Shown piece by piece: positions 27,304 to 37,364 of a stretch of 64,000 bases of DNA. A program made the translations under genes and the position numbers. The notes below the pieces were generated by a model. It was not told the DNA's origin. It saw only the letters and a program-made list of their open reading frames with translations, and ran no database searches. Source of the stretch: an uncultured Clostridia bacterium (GTDB lineage Bacteria > Bacillota > Clostridia > Lachnospirales > CAG-274); contig CATLIG010000003.1 of the NCBI GenBank assembly GCA_949948985.1, positions 83,834 to 147,833 on the forward strand. Reading direction: 5' to 3'. Each line of letters opens with the position of its first letter. The stretch's first letter is position 1.

Positions 27304-29271
27304 TTATATCTCAATATCAATACTTTTTGATGTTTTATCGGAATTAGCGTCTTCAGACGATGTTTTTTCTTTATCTTCTTTCGGTGTTGTATTAAAGAAA
27401 GGATTTTCAGGCTCTTCAACTACCTTATCAGGATCTAAGATATGTCTGAATTCAGCTCCTGTAATTTTTTCTTTTTCTATAAGAAGTTTGGCTGTTTTGT
27501 GAAGAACATCTATATTTTCATTTAATATTTTTATCGCCTCGTTATATGATGATTTTATTATTTTATCAATTTCATCGTCAATTATTGAGGCAATTTCCTC
27601 ACCATAATTTCTTGCGTGTCCTATATCTTTTCCAAGAAATACTTCATTATTATCGTCACCGAATTGAATAGGGCCGAGTTTTTCACTCATACCATAACGC
27701 ATTACCATTTTTCTCGCAAGCTCTGAAGCTCTTTGTATATCGTTTGATGCGCCTGTAGTAATATCTTTTATAATAATTTCCTCCGCGGCTCTTCCACCGA
27801 AAAGAGATATAATTTCTTGAGTCATCTGAAGTTTTGAGCGGTAAGCCTTGTCATCTGATGGAAGCGGCATTGTATATCCACCAGCCATTCCTGTTGGAAT
27901 TATTGAGATTATATGAACAGGGTCAAGCTCTGATAAAATTTCAAATAAAATAGCGTGACCGGCTTCATGATATGCCGTAATTCTTTTTTCCTTGTCACTT
28001 ATAATGCGGCTTTTCTTTTCTGTACCTATTCCGACTTTTACAAAAGCTTTTCTTAAATCGTCCATATCAAGCTCTTTTTTATCAAATCTGGCTGCTAAAA
28101 GAGCCGCCTCGTTTAAAAGATTCTCAAGGTCGGCGCCTGTAAATCCGGGAGTTGTCTGCGCTACGACTTTCATATCAACGTCAGGACTTATTTTTTTACC
28201 TTTAGCGTGAACCTCAAGTATTGCCTCGCGCCCTTTTACATCCGGTGTTCCTACAACAACTCGTCTGTCAAAACGTCCGGGACGAAGAAGAGCTGGGTCT
28301 AATATGTCAGGGCGGTTTGTAGCGGCAAGAACTATTACTCCTTCATTTATGCCAAATCCATCCATTTCAACCAAAAGCTGGTTTAACGTCTGCTCACGTT
28401 CATCGTGTCCTCCGCCAAGACCGGCACCGCGGCGACGTCCTACAGCGTCAATCTCGTCTATAAAAACAAGGCACGGAGAACTTTTCTTTGCCTGTTCAAA
28501 AAGGTCACGCACTCTTGAGGCTCCGACACCAACGAACATTTCAACAAAATCCGAACCGGAAATGCTGAAAAAAGGAACACCAGCCTCGCCGGCAACAGCT
28601 TTTGCAAGAAGTGTTTTACCTGTACCAGGAGGGCCTACAAGGAGTACACCTTTAGGAATTCTAGCGCCTATATCAACAAATTTTTTAGGATATTTTAAAA
28701 ATTCCACTATTTCCTCAAGTTCTGTTTTTTCCTCGTCAAGACCGGCAACTTGCTCAAAAGTTATTTTATTTTTACCGGAAATAGCGATTTTAGCTCTGCT
28801 TTTTCCAAAGTTCATAACTTTTCCGCCGCCGCCTTGCATTTGCCTTATGATAAATGTAAGAAGAACTATTGAAATTATAATGATTATTATGGTAGGAAAC
28901 AATGAAACAAAGATGCTTGTTTTTGCTGAGTCTGCGAAATTTACTTTTAAATCGTAGGAGGGGTTTTCTTTTATGACGGTGTCAACAGTCTGAACAAAAG
29001 AATTCATATCGCCTATATTTAAAAGTTCTTTTTTATTATTGCTAAAAGTTACCAGTACTTCTCCCTCGTTGTCACCTTCTGAGTCCTTGCGGATTTCAAG
29101 AGCGTAGAGATTAGGGTCTTTTGCCTGAAGCTGTTTTATAAGCTGGTTGTAAAAATAAGGATTGTCGTTAGGCTGTGATGTATCAAAATTTCTGGATATA
29201 AGAATTGCCATTATTATGAATAAGAAAATTATTATATACAATCCAAAGCCTTTTAAATAATTATTTTTCAA
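27304..29271 (-). CDS. ftsH: ATP-dependent zinc metalloprotease FtsH
   Basis: A 655-residue membrane AAA+ protease that degrades misfolded membrane proteins and some regulators. Membrane segments at about residues 8-26 and 120-142 flank the extracytoplasmic domain. The AAA module has Walker A G-P-P-G-T-G-K-T (213-220), Walker B V-F-I-D-E-I-D (269-275) and the second region of homology (A-T-N-R-P-D...L-L-R-P-G-R-F-D). The zinc protease motif H-E-A-G-H is at 435-439. The C-terminus is charged and low in complexity, as usual. The start codon is TTG at 29271, supported by AAGGAGG seven bases upstream and by M-K-N-N-Y at the N-terminus. Terminator follows. Confidence 0.96.
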   Translation of the reverse strand: MKNNYLKGFGLYIIIFLFIIMAILISRNFDTSQPNDNPYFYNQLIKQLQAKDPNLYALEIRKDSEGDNEGEVLVTFSNNKKELLNIGDMNSFVQTVDTVIKENPSYDLKVNFADSAKTSIFVSLFPTIIIIIISIVLLTFIIRQMQGGGGKVMNFGKSRAKIAISGKNKITFEQVAGLDEEKTELEEIVEFLKYPKKFVDIGARIPKGVLLVGPPGTGKTLLAKAVAGEAGVPFFSISGSDFVEMFVGVGASRVRDLFEQAKKSSPCLVFIDEIDAVGRRRGAGLGGGHDEREQTLNQLLVEMDGFGINEGVIVLAATNRPDILDPALLRPGRFDRRVVVGTPDVKGREAILEVHAKGKKISPDVDMKVVAQTTPGFTGADLENLLNEAALLAARFDKKELDMDDLRKAFVKVGIGTEKKSRIISDKEKRITAYHEAGHAILFEILSELDPVHIISIIPTGMAGGYTMPLPSDDKAYRSKLQMTQEIISLFGGRAAEEIIIKDITTGASNDIQRASELARKMVMRYGMSEKLGPIQFGDDNNEVFLGKDIGHARNYGEEIASIIDDEIDKIIKSSYNEAIKILNENIDVLHKTAKLLIEKEKITGAEFRHILDPDKVVEEPENPFFNTTPKEDKEKTSSEDANSDKTSKSIDIEI

Positions 29272-29677
29272 TATATTTCCTCCTTGATTAATATATTTAG
29301 TACGTTATTCTCTATAATAACATACAATGGCATTAAATTCAATATTAAAGGTAAAAAATAATTTTAATATTTTTGTTTTTTTTCGACAGTTGGTATAAGC
29401 AGTACTTACAGAAATTCTGTAATAGAGAGGATAGGAAAAAATATTTTATAATATTTTTTTATATTTACAGCATTTAAAGACAAAATATTTTTTATCAGAC
29501 CTGTTCAATAAAGTTCTGAATAAAATATTATTTTCTATTTATATTGAAACTGCTGTAATTCAATTTATAAAGTTAAATCAATAAAGCAAATAAGACCGTT
29601 ATGAAATATAAAATTGGTAATTCGCTGGATTTGTTCTTTTAGTTATTTTAATATTAATGACAAAATGTCAATAATTT
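29272..29677. other. AT-rich intergenic region with a partial family C repeat
   Basis: A 406-base gap. AGACCTGTTCAATAAAGTTC at 29497-29516 matches the left end of family C repeats. I see no gene or clear terminator in the rest. Confidence 0.45.
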
Positions 29678-29941
29678 TTAATCGGAATTTTTTAACCTGT
29701 TTTCCTTTGTGAGTTCTTCCATACTTATACCAAATAATTTTGAAAATGTTTTTAACTCAATATCAGTAACAAATCTTTTGCCTGCCTCAATTCTCTGTAT
29801 GGCATTTTTGTCTATATCCAAACCATAAATTTGCAGTCTTTCAGCAAGTATTCTTTGAGAAATTTTCAGACGGCATCTTAAAATGGCTATATTTTCACCA
29901 CATATATTATTTTTACCGTCTGAAGATTTGTTTATGAACAT
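29678..29941 (-). CDS. Small XRE-family DNA-binding regulator
   Basis: An 87-residue protein made almost wholly of a helix-turn-helix domain of the XRE type: I-A-I-L-R-C-R-L-K-I-S-Q-R-I-L-A-E-R-L-Q, then I-D-K-N-A-I-Q-R-I-E-A-G-K-R as the recognition helix region, then L-K-T-F-S-K-L-F-G-I-S-M-E-E-L. The longer spacing between helices 2 and 3 (Y-G-L-D-I-D) is typical of a Firmicute subgroup of unknown targets. The ATG follows AAGGAGG. It stands alone; no phage or toxin gene is next to it, so its targets cannot be guessed. Confidence 0.85.
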   Translation of the reverse strand: MFINKSSDGKNNICGENIAILRCRLKISQRILAERLQIYGLDIDKNAIQRIEAGKRFVTDIELKTFSKLFGISMEELTKENRLKNSD

Positions 29942-30074
29942 AATTTTCCTCCTTGTAAATCTATTAAAGCAATTTACAAAATTATTATTTTGCTATAGAA
30001 ACGCTGATTTATGACAATATATAAAATTAAAATAATAAACAGCAAAACACTTCTAAAATAATCATATTACAAAT

Positions 30075-30154
30075 TATAGCGAAACAATAAAATAATGGAC
30101 AATTAACCATAATAAACTTTATATATCAAAGAATTTTTTTATTGTTTTGTACTG
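30075..30154. repeat. Family B inverted repeat (full copy)
   Basis: Ends TATAGCGAAACAATAAAATA and TTTTATTGTTTTGTACTG with core TTATATATCAAAG. It is in the 689-base gap 29942-30630. Confidence 0.7.
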
Positions 30155-30212
30155 AAAATTTTGGAATTGCTGTACTGAAAAAATTTTACTGATTTACAAA
30201 TTATGTATATGT

Positions 30213-30289
30213 TATAGTCAATCAACTTGAAAATGAGAAAAAGGATTTTTAGCCGCCGAACTTACTTATTTTTAAGTTGATTGACTATA
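30213..30289 (+). repeat. Family A MITE-like repeat, short copy
   Basis: Only 77 bases: TATAGTCAATCAACTTGAAA and AAGTTGATTGACTATA with most of the internal hairpin deleted. Both ends are intact. Confidence 0.78.
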
Positions 30290-30427
30290 TATTTAAATAA
30301 TGATATTTTGCCGATAACAGCGATAGCAATGTTAAGTCTTCAGGTTGAAGAACTGGTCTTTCGCTGTAGGGTAAATTAATCAGCATTCATTTATAGTATT
30401 GCCTTAATTTTTTTTGACATTCAAAGC

Positions 30428-30456
30428 TTGCCATAATATCTATTTTGTGCTATAAT
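30428..30456 (+). promoter_or_regulatory. Promoter of the small membrane protein gene
   Basis: TTGCCA (30428-30433), 17 bases, TATAAT (30451-30456). Predicted transcript start about 30463, a leader of about 165 bases. A run GAGGGGGGGTG at 30564-30574 in that leader is unusual. Confidence 0.62.
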
Positions 30457-30630
30457 AAATTAAAAATGACATTCACTAAATGTTATTTTTAAGGAAATTT
30501 TAAGATGATAGAGTTATAATAGTTTTATCAAAATATCACAAACAGATATTTAATGTTTTAAAATGAGGGGGGGTGTTGTTTTTTCTACTATTATTTGTTT
30601 TGTGAATTTTTTACAGAGGAGGGTTTTCAT

Positions 30631-30888
30631 ATGAAAGAATTGCATTATATGAAAGTTATATTTTTTTTGGGAGCGTTGTTGTTATGTATAACTTATTTAT
30701 CTGTGAGATATATAAAATATTATTACTCTAAAAGAAATGACGCTGATTTTGATAAAAGGACATTAGGAGAAATTGGAGTTATTACTTGTATATTTTTTAT
30801 TGGTGCCATAATGTGTTTTTGCAGTATAGATATTGGTAAAGTTTTAAGTAGTATTTTTAGTATTGAAAGGCAAATAAGCATTTTTTAG
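30631..30888 (+). CDS. Small membrane protein of unknown function
   Basis: An 85-residue protein with two hydrophobic spans (about residues 6-25 and 45-66) joined by a charged loop (Y-Y-S-K-R-N-D-A-D-F-D-K-R). Ends with I-S-I-F. The ATG at 30631 is chosen because GAGGAGGG precedes it by about eight bases; an earlier in-frame start at 30595 has none. It is the only + strand gene inside the 18-43 kb minus-strand block and has its own promoter. I recognise no family; it could be an accessory membrane peptide. Confidence 0.65.
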   Translation: MKELHYMKVIFFLGALLLCITYLSVRYIKYYYSKRNDADFDKRTLGEIGVITCIFFIGAIMCFCSIDIGKVLSSIFSIERQISIF

Positions 30889-31018
30889 CAAATAATTGAC
30901 TTTATAAATTTTGTAGAAGTTTGCAGAGTTTTCAAGGCATAATAATGAGATAATTTTTTAACAGATTTATTTTAAAATTACGCAATTACAGCATTCCATA
31001 GTTTTATGGGTATTTAAT

Positions 31019-31296
31019 AGACTTGTTCTAAACTATCGTAGTATTGCCTGACAAAATTTTTTTTCATACTTTCACTGTTTTTTTGAAAGATTTGAAAAAT
31101 TACTGTAAAAATCATATCTTATCTGACAAAAAAATTCTTGTTAATTGTGGTTGCCTATTTTATCGAACAGGTCTAATTAAATAAAGCGGAAGGCTGATTT
31201 TCAGCTTTCCGCTTTATTTAATTAGACCTGTTTAATAATCTGAGTATAATTATTGATGAATTTGTAAAGCTATGTTACGGCAGTTTAGAACAGGTT
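31019..31296. repeat. Tandem family C repeats meeting at a large inverted repeat
   Basis: The 487-base gap 30889-31375 holds two family C-like elements (AGACTTGTTC at 31019 to GAACAGGTCT at 31174, and AGACCTGTTT at 31224 to GAACAGGTT at 31296). Where they meet, 31165-31197 and 31201-31233 form 33-base inverted arms with about two mismatches; the core AAAGCGGAAGGCTGA/TCAGCTTTCCGCTTT looks like a bidirectional terminator. Confidence 0.65.
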
Positions 31297-31333
31297 ACTA
31301 TATAAGTTTTAGAATAGGATAACATAAATTAAA

Positions 31334-31368
31334 AGAGGAGAGAATTAAAAAAAATAATCTCTCCTCTA
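31334..31368 (-). terminator. Terminator of the chemoreceptor gene at 31376
   Basis: AGAGGAGAGA (31334-31343) pairs with TCTCTCCTCT (31359-31368); on the - strand it starts 8 bases after the stop and ends in a T-rich run. Confidence 0.82.
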
Positions 31369-31375
31369 TAAGATA

Positions 31376-33655
31376 TTAGTTTTTAAGATTAAACTTAGAA
31401 ACAGTCGATTTGAATACACTTGACTGACTTGCAAGCTCTTCGGAAGCGGCAGCGCTTTCTTCGGAAGTAGCGGTATTATTTGAAACAACGGTAGCAATCT
31501 GATTAATTCCTATATTAATTTCAGAAATAGAATTTGTCTGCTCTTTAGAATCATTTGCGACTTCTATAGAAAGAGTAGATATTTCATCAATTTGAGAAAC
31601 AATTTTTCTAACCGTATCAGCAGTTCTGTTTACAATTTCACTGCCTTGTTCAGCTTTTTCAAGAGATTCAGCAATAAGAGCAGAAGTTTCTTGAGCAGAA
31701 GTCTGACTTCTTGCCGCAAGACTTCTTACCTCATCAGCAACAACGGCAAAGCCTTTGCCGTGTTCACCGGCTCTGGCAGCTTCAACAGCCGCGTTAAGAG
31801 CAAGAATGTTTGTCTGGAATGCTATATCGTCAATAACTTTGATAATATTTGAAATATTATTTGAGGATTCATTTATAGCGTCCATAGCGTTAAGAAGGTC
31901 TTTCATTTCATCTCTTATGCGGGTAGCGCTTTCCTTAGCGTTATTAGCTAGTTCATTTGATTTAAATATGTTTTCGGTATTTCTTTCAGCGTTTTTAGAA
32001 ACGAGTCCGATAGTAGCAGTAAGCTCTTCGACAGCGCTTGCCTGTTCAGAAGCACCCTGGGCAAGGGTTGTTGAGGAATCGGCAATGCTCTGAGAACCGA
32101 TTGCTACTTGTTCTGATGACATAATGATTTCTTTAATAAGCTGATTGAAATTCGAGATAATGAGGTTTAAAGAGTCCTGAATTTCTTTGAAATCTCCAAC
32201 ATACTCGTGAGTTATATCAACATCAAGATTTTGATTTGCCATATTCTTGAGTATATTTGAAATTTCATCTATGTAATCGGACAATACAACTACAGTGGAG
32301 TTAATGATTTTAATCATTTCATTAAATTCACCGGAGAATTGAGAGTCGTCTATATGGAAATCGAAGTTTCCTTTAGCGACCTCAGCCAAAGCGTCTTTTG
32401 TAGCTCTTATTGGTTTTGATATATTTTGGATTAGACGGGTAAGTGAGTTTATAATAGACGCCCACTGACCTTTAAGTTCATCAAGTTCAATATTTGTATC
32501 AAGGTTTCCGTTATTAATATTTTCTGTAATTGTGCTAATAGCACTGTTGATTGAAATAATGTTGTTTTTCATAGTGTCAAGAGATTCATGAATAATGGCT
32601 TTATCACCTGTAAATCTTGGAGAGGTATAATCAAAATTACCTTCAGCGTATTGATTGATACTTTCGCTTATTACTTTAAGCTCTTTTGTTGTATCATCAA
32701 GCATTGAGTTAATATTTTCAGCTATAACAAGATATTCACCATTATATTTTGAGGTACTGATTCTCTTGTAAATATCACCGTTGTTCATTGATTTAAAAGC
32801 GTCATTCATATCATAAACGATATTTTTTATGGTATCAATAAGCATTGCGAAATTGTTTGAAAGCTGACCTATTTCATTTGTGGCATTTGTTCTTAAAACT
32901 AGGCTGAAATCTCCCTCAGCGGCTTTTTTAGACATTTCGGTAATACTGTAAATAGATCTTACAATTGATTTAAAAATAATTATCGAAAGAACAACGGAAA
33001 TAATAAGCGCAAGAATCAGAATAGAAATTGTAATTATTACTGTCATACTTGCGTTTGACGTAATTTCATCTTCCAAAACTATTTGACGGTCTACAGCCGC
33101 TTTTCTGATAGCCGCAACATTTGTGTTAGCAGTGGAAATAAGATTTGTCATATCACTGATACAGCTTTCAATAGTTTTATTGTCATTGTTGTTGCAGGCG
33201 GTTTGTAAACGTTTTACTATATCATCTGACGGTTTGAAATCATCTAAGAATTTTTGACGAAGATTGTAGAGATTTTGTCTGGCTTGTTCAGTAAGGGCAG
33301 GGTCGGTGTCTATGGCGTTTTTATATCTATCAAGTATTTCGTTAATTGTACCCTCCTGAGTAATAATTTCCTCAATGGCCTTATTTACGGAGGAATTGTT
33401 ATCATATGCTTGTGCCTGAACTATGATGTTTAAAAAATCACTTTTAAAATTGGCGACTTCCAATGAAATTTCACTGGATATATCTTTTCTTGCATAAGCG
33501 GTACTTAAGAGAAGGTCGTATTCAGAGTTTACATTGCTTAATGAAATAAAGTTAAATATTCCAATAAATAAAGTAAAGATTACCAAAATAGTTGATAATA
33601 TGAAAACTTTAGCTTTAATTGAAAGGTTTTTGTAAGAACTCGAGGTCTTACTCAT
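31376..33655 (-). CDS. Methyl-accepting chemotaxis protein, membrane type
   Basis: A 759-residue chemoreceptor. Membrane spans lie at about 17-37 and 205-230; between them is a helical extracytoplasmic sensor of four-helix-bundle type. HAMP-like repeats follow ([12 protein letters not shown] and several later copies spaced about 90 residues, each with an A-x-G-N/D-F-D or similar core), so the signal passes through a multi-HAMP linker. The C-terminal signalling domain has the conserved hairpin [21 protein letters not shown] and V-A-D-E-V-R. The ligand is unknown. The ATG at 33655 lies nine bases after AAGGAG; an ATG three codons upstream overlaps that site. It ends with K-F-N-L-K-N, with no CheR-binding pentapeptide. 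Confidence 0.93.
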   Translation of the reverse strand: MSKTSSSYKNLSIKAKVFILSTILVIFTLFIGIFNFISLSNVNSEYDLLLSTAYARKDISSEISLEVANFKSDFLNIIVQAQAYDNNSSVNKAIEEIITQEGTINEILDRYKNAIDTDPALTEQARQNLYNLRQKFLDDFKPSDDIVKRLQTACNNNDNKTIESCISDMTNLISTANTNVAAIRKAAVDRQIVLEDEITSNASMTVIITISILILALIISVVLSIIIFKSIVRSIYSITEMSKKAAEGDFSLVLRTNATNEIGQLSNNFAMLIDTIKNIVYDMNDAFKSMNNGDIYKRISTSKYNGEYLVIAENINSMLDDTTKELKVISESINQYAEGNFDYTSPRFTGDKAIIHESLDTMKNNIISINSAISTITENINNGNLDTNIELDELKGQWASIINSLTRLIQNISKPIRATKDALAEVAKGNFDFHIDDSQFSGEFNEMIKIINSTVVVLSDYIDEISNILKNMANQNLDVDITHEYVGDFKEIQDSLNLIISNFNQLIKEIIMSSEQVAIGSQSIADSSTTLAQGASEQASAVEELTATIGLVSKNAERNTENIFKSNELANNAKESATRIRDEMKDLLNAMDAINESSNNISNIIKVIDDIAFQTNILALNAAVEAARAGEHGKGFAVVADEVRSLAARSQTSAQETSALIAESLEKAEQGSEIVNRTADTVRKIVSQIDEISTLSIEVANDSKEQTNSISEINIGINQIATVVSNNTATSEESAAASEELASQSSVFKSTVSKFNLKN

Positions 33656-33866
33656 AATTATCATCTCCTTATTAAATTTTATTTTCTAAATACAATTATA
33701 CTATAATCGGTTAAACAAATCAATAGATAGTTGTATATTAAAACCTGATATTTGTAAAATTTTAATTAGATTTGTTAATGTTGCATAAAAATATGATAAA
33801 AAATAAATTTTATATATAGTCAATTATGATGTATTTAAAAGACTGTTTGAAAAATACAGTATATGT

Positions 33867-33985
33867 AAAAAATCATCGAAAATAAAATTATTATTATTTT
33901 CGATGATTTTTTACGTATTATAATCAAGTAATTCGTAATAGGAATAGACTTCTTCCGAAACCTTACAATAATTCCGGAAGAAGTC
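33867..33985. terminator. Two hairpins after the phosphoketolase gene
   Basis: On the - strand, after the xfp stop at 34001, GACTTCTTCCG arms (33947-33957 with 33975-33985) form an 11-base stem without a clear T run. Further on, AAAATCATCGAAAATAA pairs with TTATTTTCGATGATTTT (33868-33911) with T runs on both sides, a strong bidirectional terminator. The remainder of the 345-base gap holds nothing I recognise. Confidence 0.72.
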
Positions 33986-34000
33986 CATTAAACAGGTTTA

Positions 34001-36358
34001 TTATTTATTTTCAGGAGTGTGCCATTTCCATTTGCTGACCTCAGGAAGGTCGATTCCGTATTCAGCAATATGCTGTTTATGAGAAACCAAAGTGTCACGC
34101 ATTTTTTGAAGAAGATAAGAGCCTTTGTTTCCAAGTTGAGGCAGATTATTTATAACCGCTTGTACAAGGTGAAAACGGTCTATCTCATTTTGAACACGCA
34201 TATCAAAAGGAGTTGTTATAGTGCCTTCTTCTTTATAGCCGAACACATGGAGATTACGATTTGTACGGAAATAGGTAAGCTCGTGAATCATTGTGGGGTA
34301 TCCGTGGAACGCGAAAATAATTGGTTTATCTTTTGTAAACAACGCGTCATAATCAACGTCTGTAAGACCATGAGGATGTTTGGTTGATGGTTCAAGTTTC
34401 ATAAGGTCTACAACATTTATAAATCTGATTTTAAGCTCCGGCATATTGTCACGTAAAATAGTAACGGCGGCAAGAGCCTCTAAAGTAGGAGTTTCTCCGC
34501 AGCATGCCATAACAACGTCCGGTTCGCTGTTTTGGTCGTTGCTTGCCCAGCCCCATATACTTATTCCCTGTGTGCAGTGTTTAACGGCTTGTTCCATATT
34601 AAGCCACTGAGGTCTTGGATGTTTTGACGCTACAATAACATTTACATAATTTTTACTTGATATACAATGGTCAAAACAGGAGAGCAGGCAGTTTGTGTCA
34701 GGCGGAAGATATATACGTACAACGTCAGCTTTTTTATTTGCTATATGGTCTAAGAAACCTGGGTCTTGATGAGTAAATCCATTATGGTCCTGCTGCCATA
34801 CGTTTGAGCTTAAAATAAGGTTTAAAGACGCTATTTTTTGACGCCACGGAAGTTCTGCGCATACTTTAAGCCATTTAGCGTGCTGTGCCGCCATTGAATC
34901 CACTATACGTATAAAAGCCTCGTAGCTTGCAAAAAATCCATGACGACCTGTTAAGAGATAACCCTCAAGCCAGCCTTCACATATATGCTCGCTTAGCATT
35001 GAATCCATTACACGTCCGTCAGGAGCTAAAAATTCATCATTTTCCTGTACTTCTCCGCTCCAGCATCGGTTTGTAACCTCAAATATTTTTCCAAGCCTGT
35101 TGGACATAGTTTCATCCGGTCCGAAAATACGGAAATTTCTCGATTCTTCATTAAGTTTTAAAATGTCACGTACATATCCGCCAAGCTCAATCATATCCTG
35201 TCCCTCTACAGAACCTGGGAAAGGTACTTCTTTTGCGTATTTTTTAAAGTCCGGCAAACGCAGATTATGAAGAAGCAATCCGCCGTTAGCGTGAGGATTA
35301 GCGCTTATCCTTCTGTTTCCCTCGGGAGTAAGAGCTTTAAGTCTTGGAATAAGACGAGCGTTTTCATCAAATAATTCTTCAGGTTTGTAGCTTAAAAGCC
35401 AATTTTTAAGAAGCTCTAGATGCTCTTCTTTTTCCATTGTAATCGGAACCTGATGTGCTCTGAAAGAGCCTTCTATATTTTGCCCGTCAACGACTTTAGG
35501 CCCTGTCCAGCCTTTTGGTGTTCTTAAAACTATCATTGGCCAAAAAGGTCTTTTAAGATTATTATTTTCACGAGCGTTTTTTTGAATTTCCTTGATTTTT
35601 GATACGCAGGTATCGACAGCTTCAGCCATTTTTTTGTGCATATCCATAGGTTCATCGCCCTCTACGAAATGAGGTTCCCAACCGCACCCGTGGAAAAAGC
35701 TTTCTATTTCATCATGGGAAATTCTTGAGAAGATAGTTGGATTGCTTATTTTATAACCGTTAAGATGCATAATTGGCAAAACGGCGCCGTCAGTAACCGG
35801 ATTAAGGAACTTATTTGAATGCCATGCGGCGGCGAGAGGTCCTGTTTCCGCTTCGCCATCGCCTACAATACAAGCGGCGATTAAATCAGGATTGTCAAAA
35901 ACAGCACCGAAAGAATGAGCTATTGAATAGCCAAGTTCTCCGCCTTCGTTTATTGAGCCAGGGGTTTCGGGAGCGGCATGGCTTGAAATACCTCCGGGAA
36001 AAGAGAACTGTTTGCAAAGTTTTTTCATACCTTCGATATCCTGACTTACATTTGGATAGACTTCGCTGTAAGTGCCTTCAAGATAGGAATTTGCAACAAA
36101 GAAGTTTCCTCCGTGCCCCGGACCTGATACTAAAATCATATTTAAATCGAATTTTTTTATGGCTCTGTTCATATGGGCATAAATAAAATTTTGTCCGGGA
36201 ACTGTACCCCAATGTCCAACGATTTTCTTTTTAATGTGTTCTTTTTTAAGAGGTTCACGCAACAGAGGGTTATCAAGAAGATAAAGCTGTGCCGCTGATA
36301 AATAGTTGGCGGCTCTCCAGTACGCGTTTAGATTTTCAAAATAATCCTGAGTATTCAT
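34001..36358 (-). CDS. xfp: Phosphoketolase (xylulose-5-P/fructose-6-P)
   Basis: A 785-residue thiamine diphosphate enzyme that splits xylulose 5-phosphate (and often fructose 6-phosphate) with phosphate into acetyl phosphate plus glyceraldehyde 3-phosphate (or erythrose 4-phosphate). The N-terminal region has [12 protein letters not shown] (47-58), S-G-P-G-H-G-G (78-84) and the ThDP motif G-D-G-E-A-E-T-G-P (166-174) continuing to L-N-G-Y-K. The C-terminus contains the family H-P-H-G-L-T-D segment. Full length for the family. Start follows AAAAGGAG. It is a single-gene unit, with no acetate kinase or pentose genes beside it; substrate preference cannot be decided from sequence alone. Confidence 0.96.
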   Translation of the reverse strand: MNTQDYFENLNAYWRAANYLSAAQLYLLDNPLLREPLKKEHIKKKIVGHWGTVPGQNFIYAHMNRAIKKFDLNMILVSGPGHGGNFFVANSYLEGTYSEVYPNVSQDIEGMKKLCKQFSFPGGISSHAAPETPGSINEGGELGYSIAHSFGAVFDNPDLIAACIVGDGEAETGPLAAAWHSNKFLNPVTDGAVLPIMHLNGYKISNPTIFSRISHDEIESFFHGCGWEPHFVEGDEPMDMHKKMAEAVDTCVSKIKEIQKNARENNNLKRPFWPMIVLRTPKGWTGPKVVDGQNIEGSFRAHQVPITMEKEEHLELLKNWLLSYKPEELFDENARLIPRLKALTPEGNRRISANPHANGGLLLHNLRLPDFKKYAKEVPFPGSVEGQDMIELGGYVRDILKLNEESRNFRIFGPDETMSNRLGKIFEVTNRCWSGEVQENDEFLAPDGRVMDSMLSEHICEGWLEGYLLTGRHGFFASYEAFIRIVDSMAAQHAKWLKVCAELPWRQKIASLNLILSSNVWQQDHNGFTHQDPGFLDHIANKKADVVRIYLPPDTNCLLSCFDHCISSKNYVNVIVASKHPRPQWLNMEQAVKHCTQGISIWGWASNDQNSEPDVVMACCGETPTLEALAAVTILRDNMPELKIRFINVVDLMKLEPSTKHPHGLTDVDYDALFTKDKPIIFAFHGYPTMIHELTYFRTNRNLHVFGYKEEGTITTPFDMRVQNEIDRFHLVQAVINNLPQLGNKGSYLLQKMRDTLVSHKQHIAEYGIDLPEVSKWKWHTPENK

Positions 36359-36626
36359 TTTGTTTTATTCTCCTTTTCGCTATAGCTTTGCCTGAATACA
36401 TAATTCTTTGTATTAAGCTACTCTATTTAATTATTACACATAAAAATTTAAAATATTATATAAAAGTTATAATAATATATTTATATTATAATATATAATA
36501 CTATGCGTTGTCAAATTATCATAGAAACAGCAAAAACTGATATATCCCAAGGTTTGAAAATATAAATTTTATTTTTGTGGTTTACTTTAAGCTGTACTTA
36601 TATAAAGACAACTTGTATAACCGGTT
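36359..36626. other. AT-rich intergenic region
   Basis: Gap between the xfp start and the csrA terminator. A/T-rich upstream promoter sequence for xfp is likely here but I could not place a convincing -35/-10 pair. Confidence 0.4.
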
Positions 36627-36668
36627 AAAAAAAAGATACCACAAATATTATTTGCGGTATCAGTTTTT
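36627..36668 (-). terminator. Terminator of the flgM-csrA operon
   Basis: GATACCACAAAT (36635-36646) and ATTTGCGGTATC (36650-36661) form a 12-base stem with a 3-base loop; on the - strand a run of T follows (36634-36627). Confidence 0.88.
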
Positions 36669-36671
36669 TTA

Positions 36672-36884
36672 TCAGAATAGATTATTTAAATCAATATTTG
36701 AGTTTTGAGCGGCTTCGGAATTTTCTTCCTGTATCTGAAGAAATACTTCCTTTCGATGAACAGAAATATTTTTAGGAGCAACAATACCAAGCTTTACCTG
36801 TTCACCTTGTATTCCAAGAACAGTAATTTCTATATCATTGCCAATCATTATAGAACTGCCTTTTTTTCTTGTAAGGGCAAGCAT
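36672..36884 (-). CDS. csrA: Carbon storage regulator CsrA
   Basis: A 70-residue RNA-binding dimer that blocks translation of target mRNAs, in Firmicutes chiefly flagellin. The N-terminus [15 protein letters not shown] and the middle [21 protein letters not shown] are characteristic; the RNA-contacting residues R6 and R44 region are present. It starts 3 bases after the fliW stop, and its ribosome binding site (GGAGGTG) lies inside the end of fliW. FliW binds CsrA and releases it when flagellin is used up, which explains the pairing. Confidence 0.95.
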   Translation of the reverse strand: MLALTRKKGSSIMIGNDIEITVLGIQGEQVKLGIVAPKNISVHRKEVFLQIQEENSEAAQNSNIDLNNLF

Positions 36885-36886
36885 TT

Positions 36887-37348
36887 CTATTCACCTCCGT
36901 TTTTTTTCTTTAATTCCTCATAGAAATAATATTTAACAGAATAATCCTCATTTTTTACAACCATTTGTTTTCCTTTTTTTGTTGTAAGGTTAATTACAAC
37001 AGGAGCTTTCAAATTTACAGACATTTTTGAAACTGTCTGAGGAATAACAACGATATTATAAATAAGAAGGTTATCTTCTTTAACTTCTCCTATAGATTCT
37101 AAATCCGAGTCATAAACAAGAGGGTTATAATCCGGAATAATATCGTAAACGTCCATTATGACAAATGATGTTTCAGGGTCTTCTATTGACTGAAGCCAGC
37201 AAAAAAGGGGTTTTATTCCGGAATTATCTTCTTGTTGTATTATGGTGAATTTTTTTAAATCCTCGAAAGCGGGAATACCACAGTCAAAGGTATAAATATT
37301 TTCCTCATTAATGTCAATATTGCCAAAGTTTTTCGTCTTAATAACCAT
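36887..37348 (-). CDS. fliW: Flagellar assembly factor FliW
   Basis: A 153-residue cytoplasmic protein that binds flagellin and CsrA in a partner-switching circuit coupling flagellin synthesis to assembly. Family features: [14 protein letters not shown] near residue 25, [12 protein letters not shown] near 50, and N-L-K-A-P-V-V-I-N near 115. The ATG at 37348 is preferred to a TTG two codons earlier because AAAGGTGG sits at the right distance from the ATG. Located between flgL and csrA, as in many Firmicutes. Confidence 0.94.
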   Translation of the reverse strand: MVIKTKNFGNIDINEENIYTFDCGIPAFEDLKKFTIIQQEDNSGIKPLFCWLQSIEDPETSFVIMDVYDIIPDYNPLVYDSDLESIGEVKEDNLLIYNIVVIPQTVSKMSVNLKAPVVINLTTKKGKQMVVKNEDYSVKYYFYEELKKKNGGE

Positions 37349-37364
37349 AGCCAACCACCTTTTA

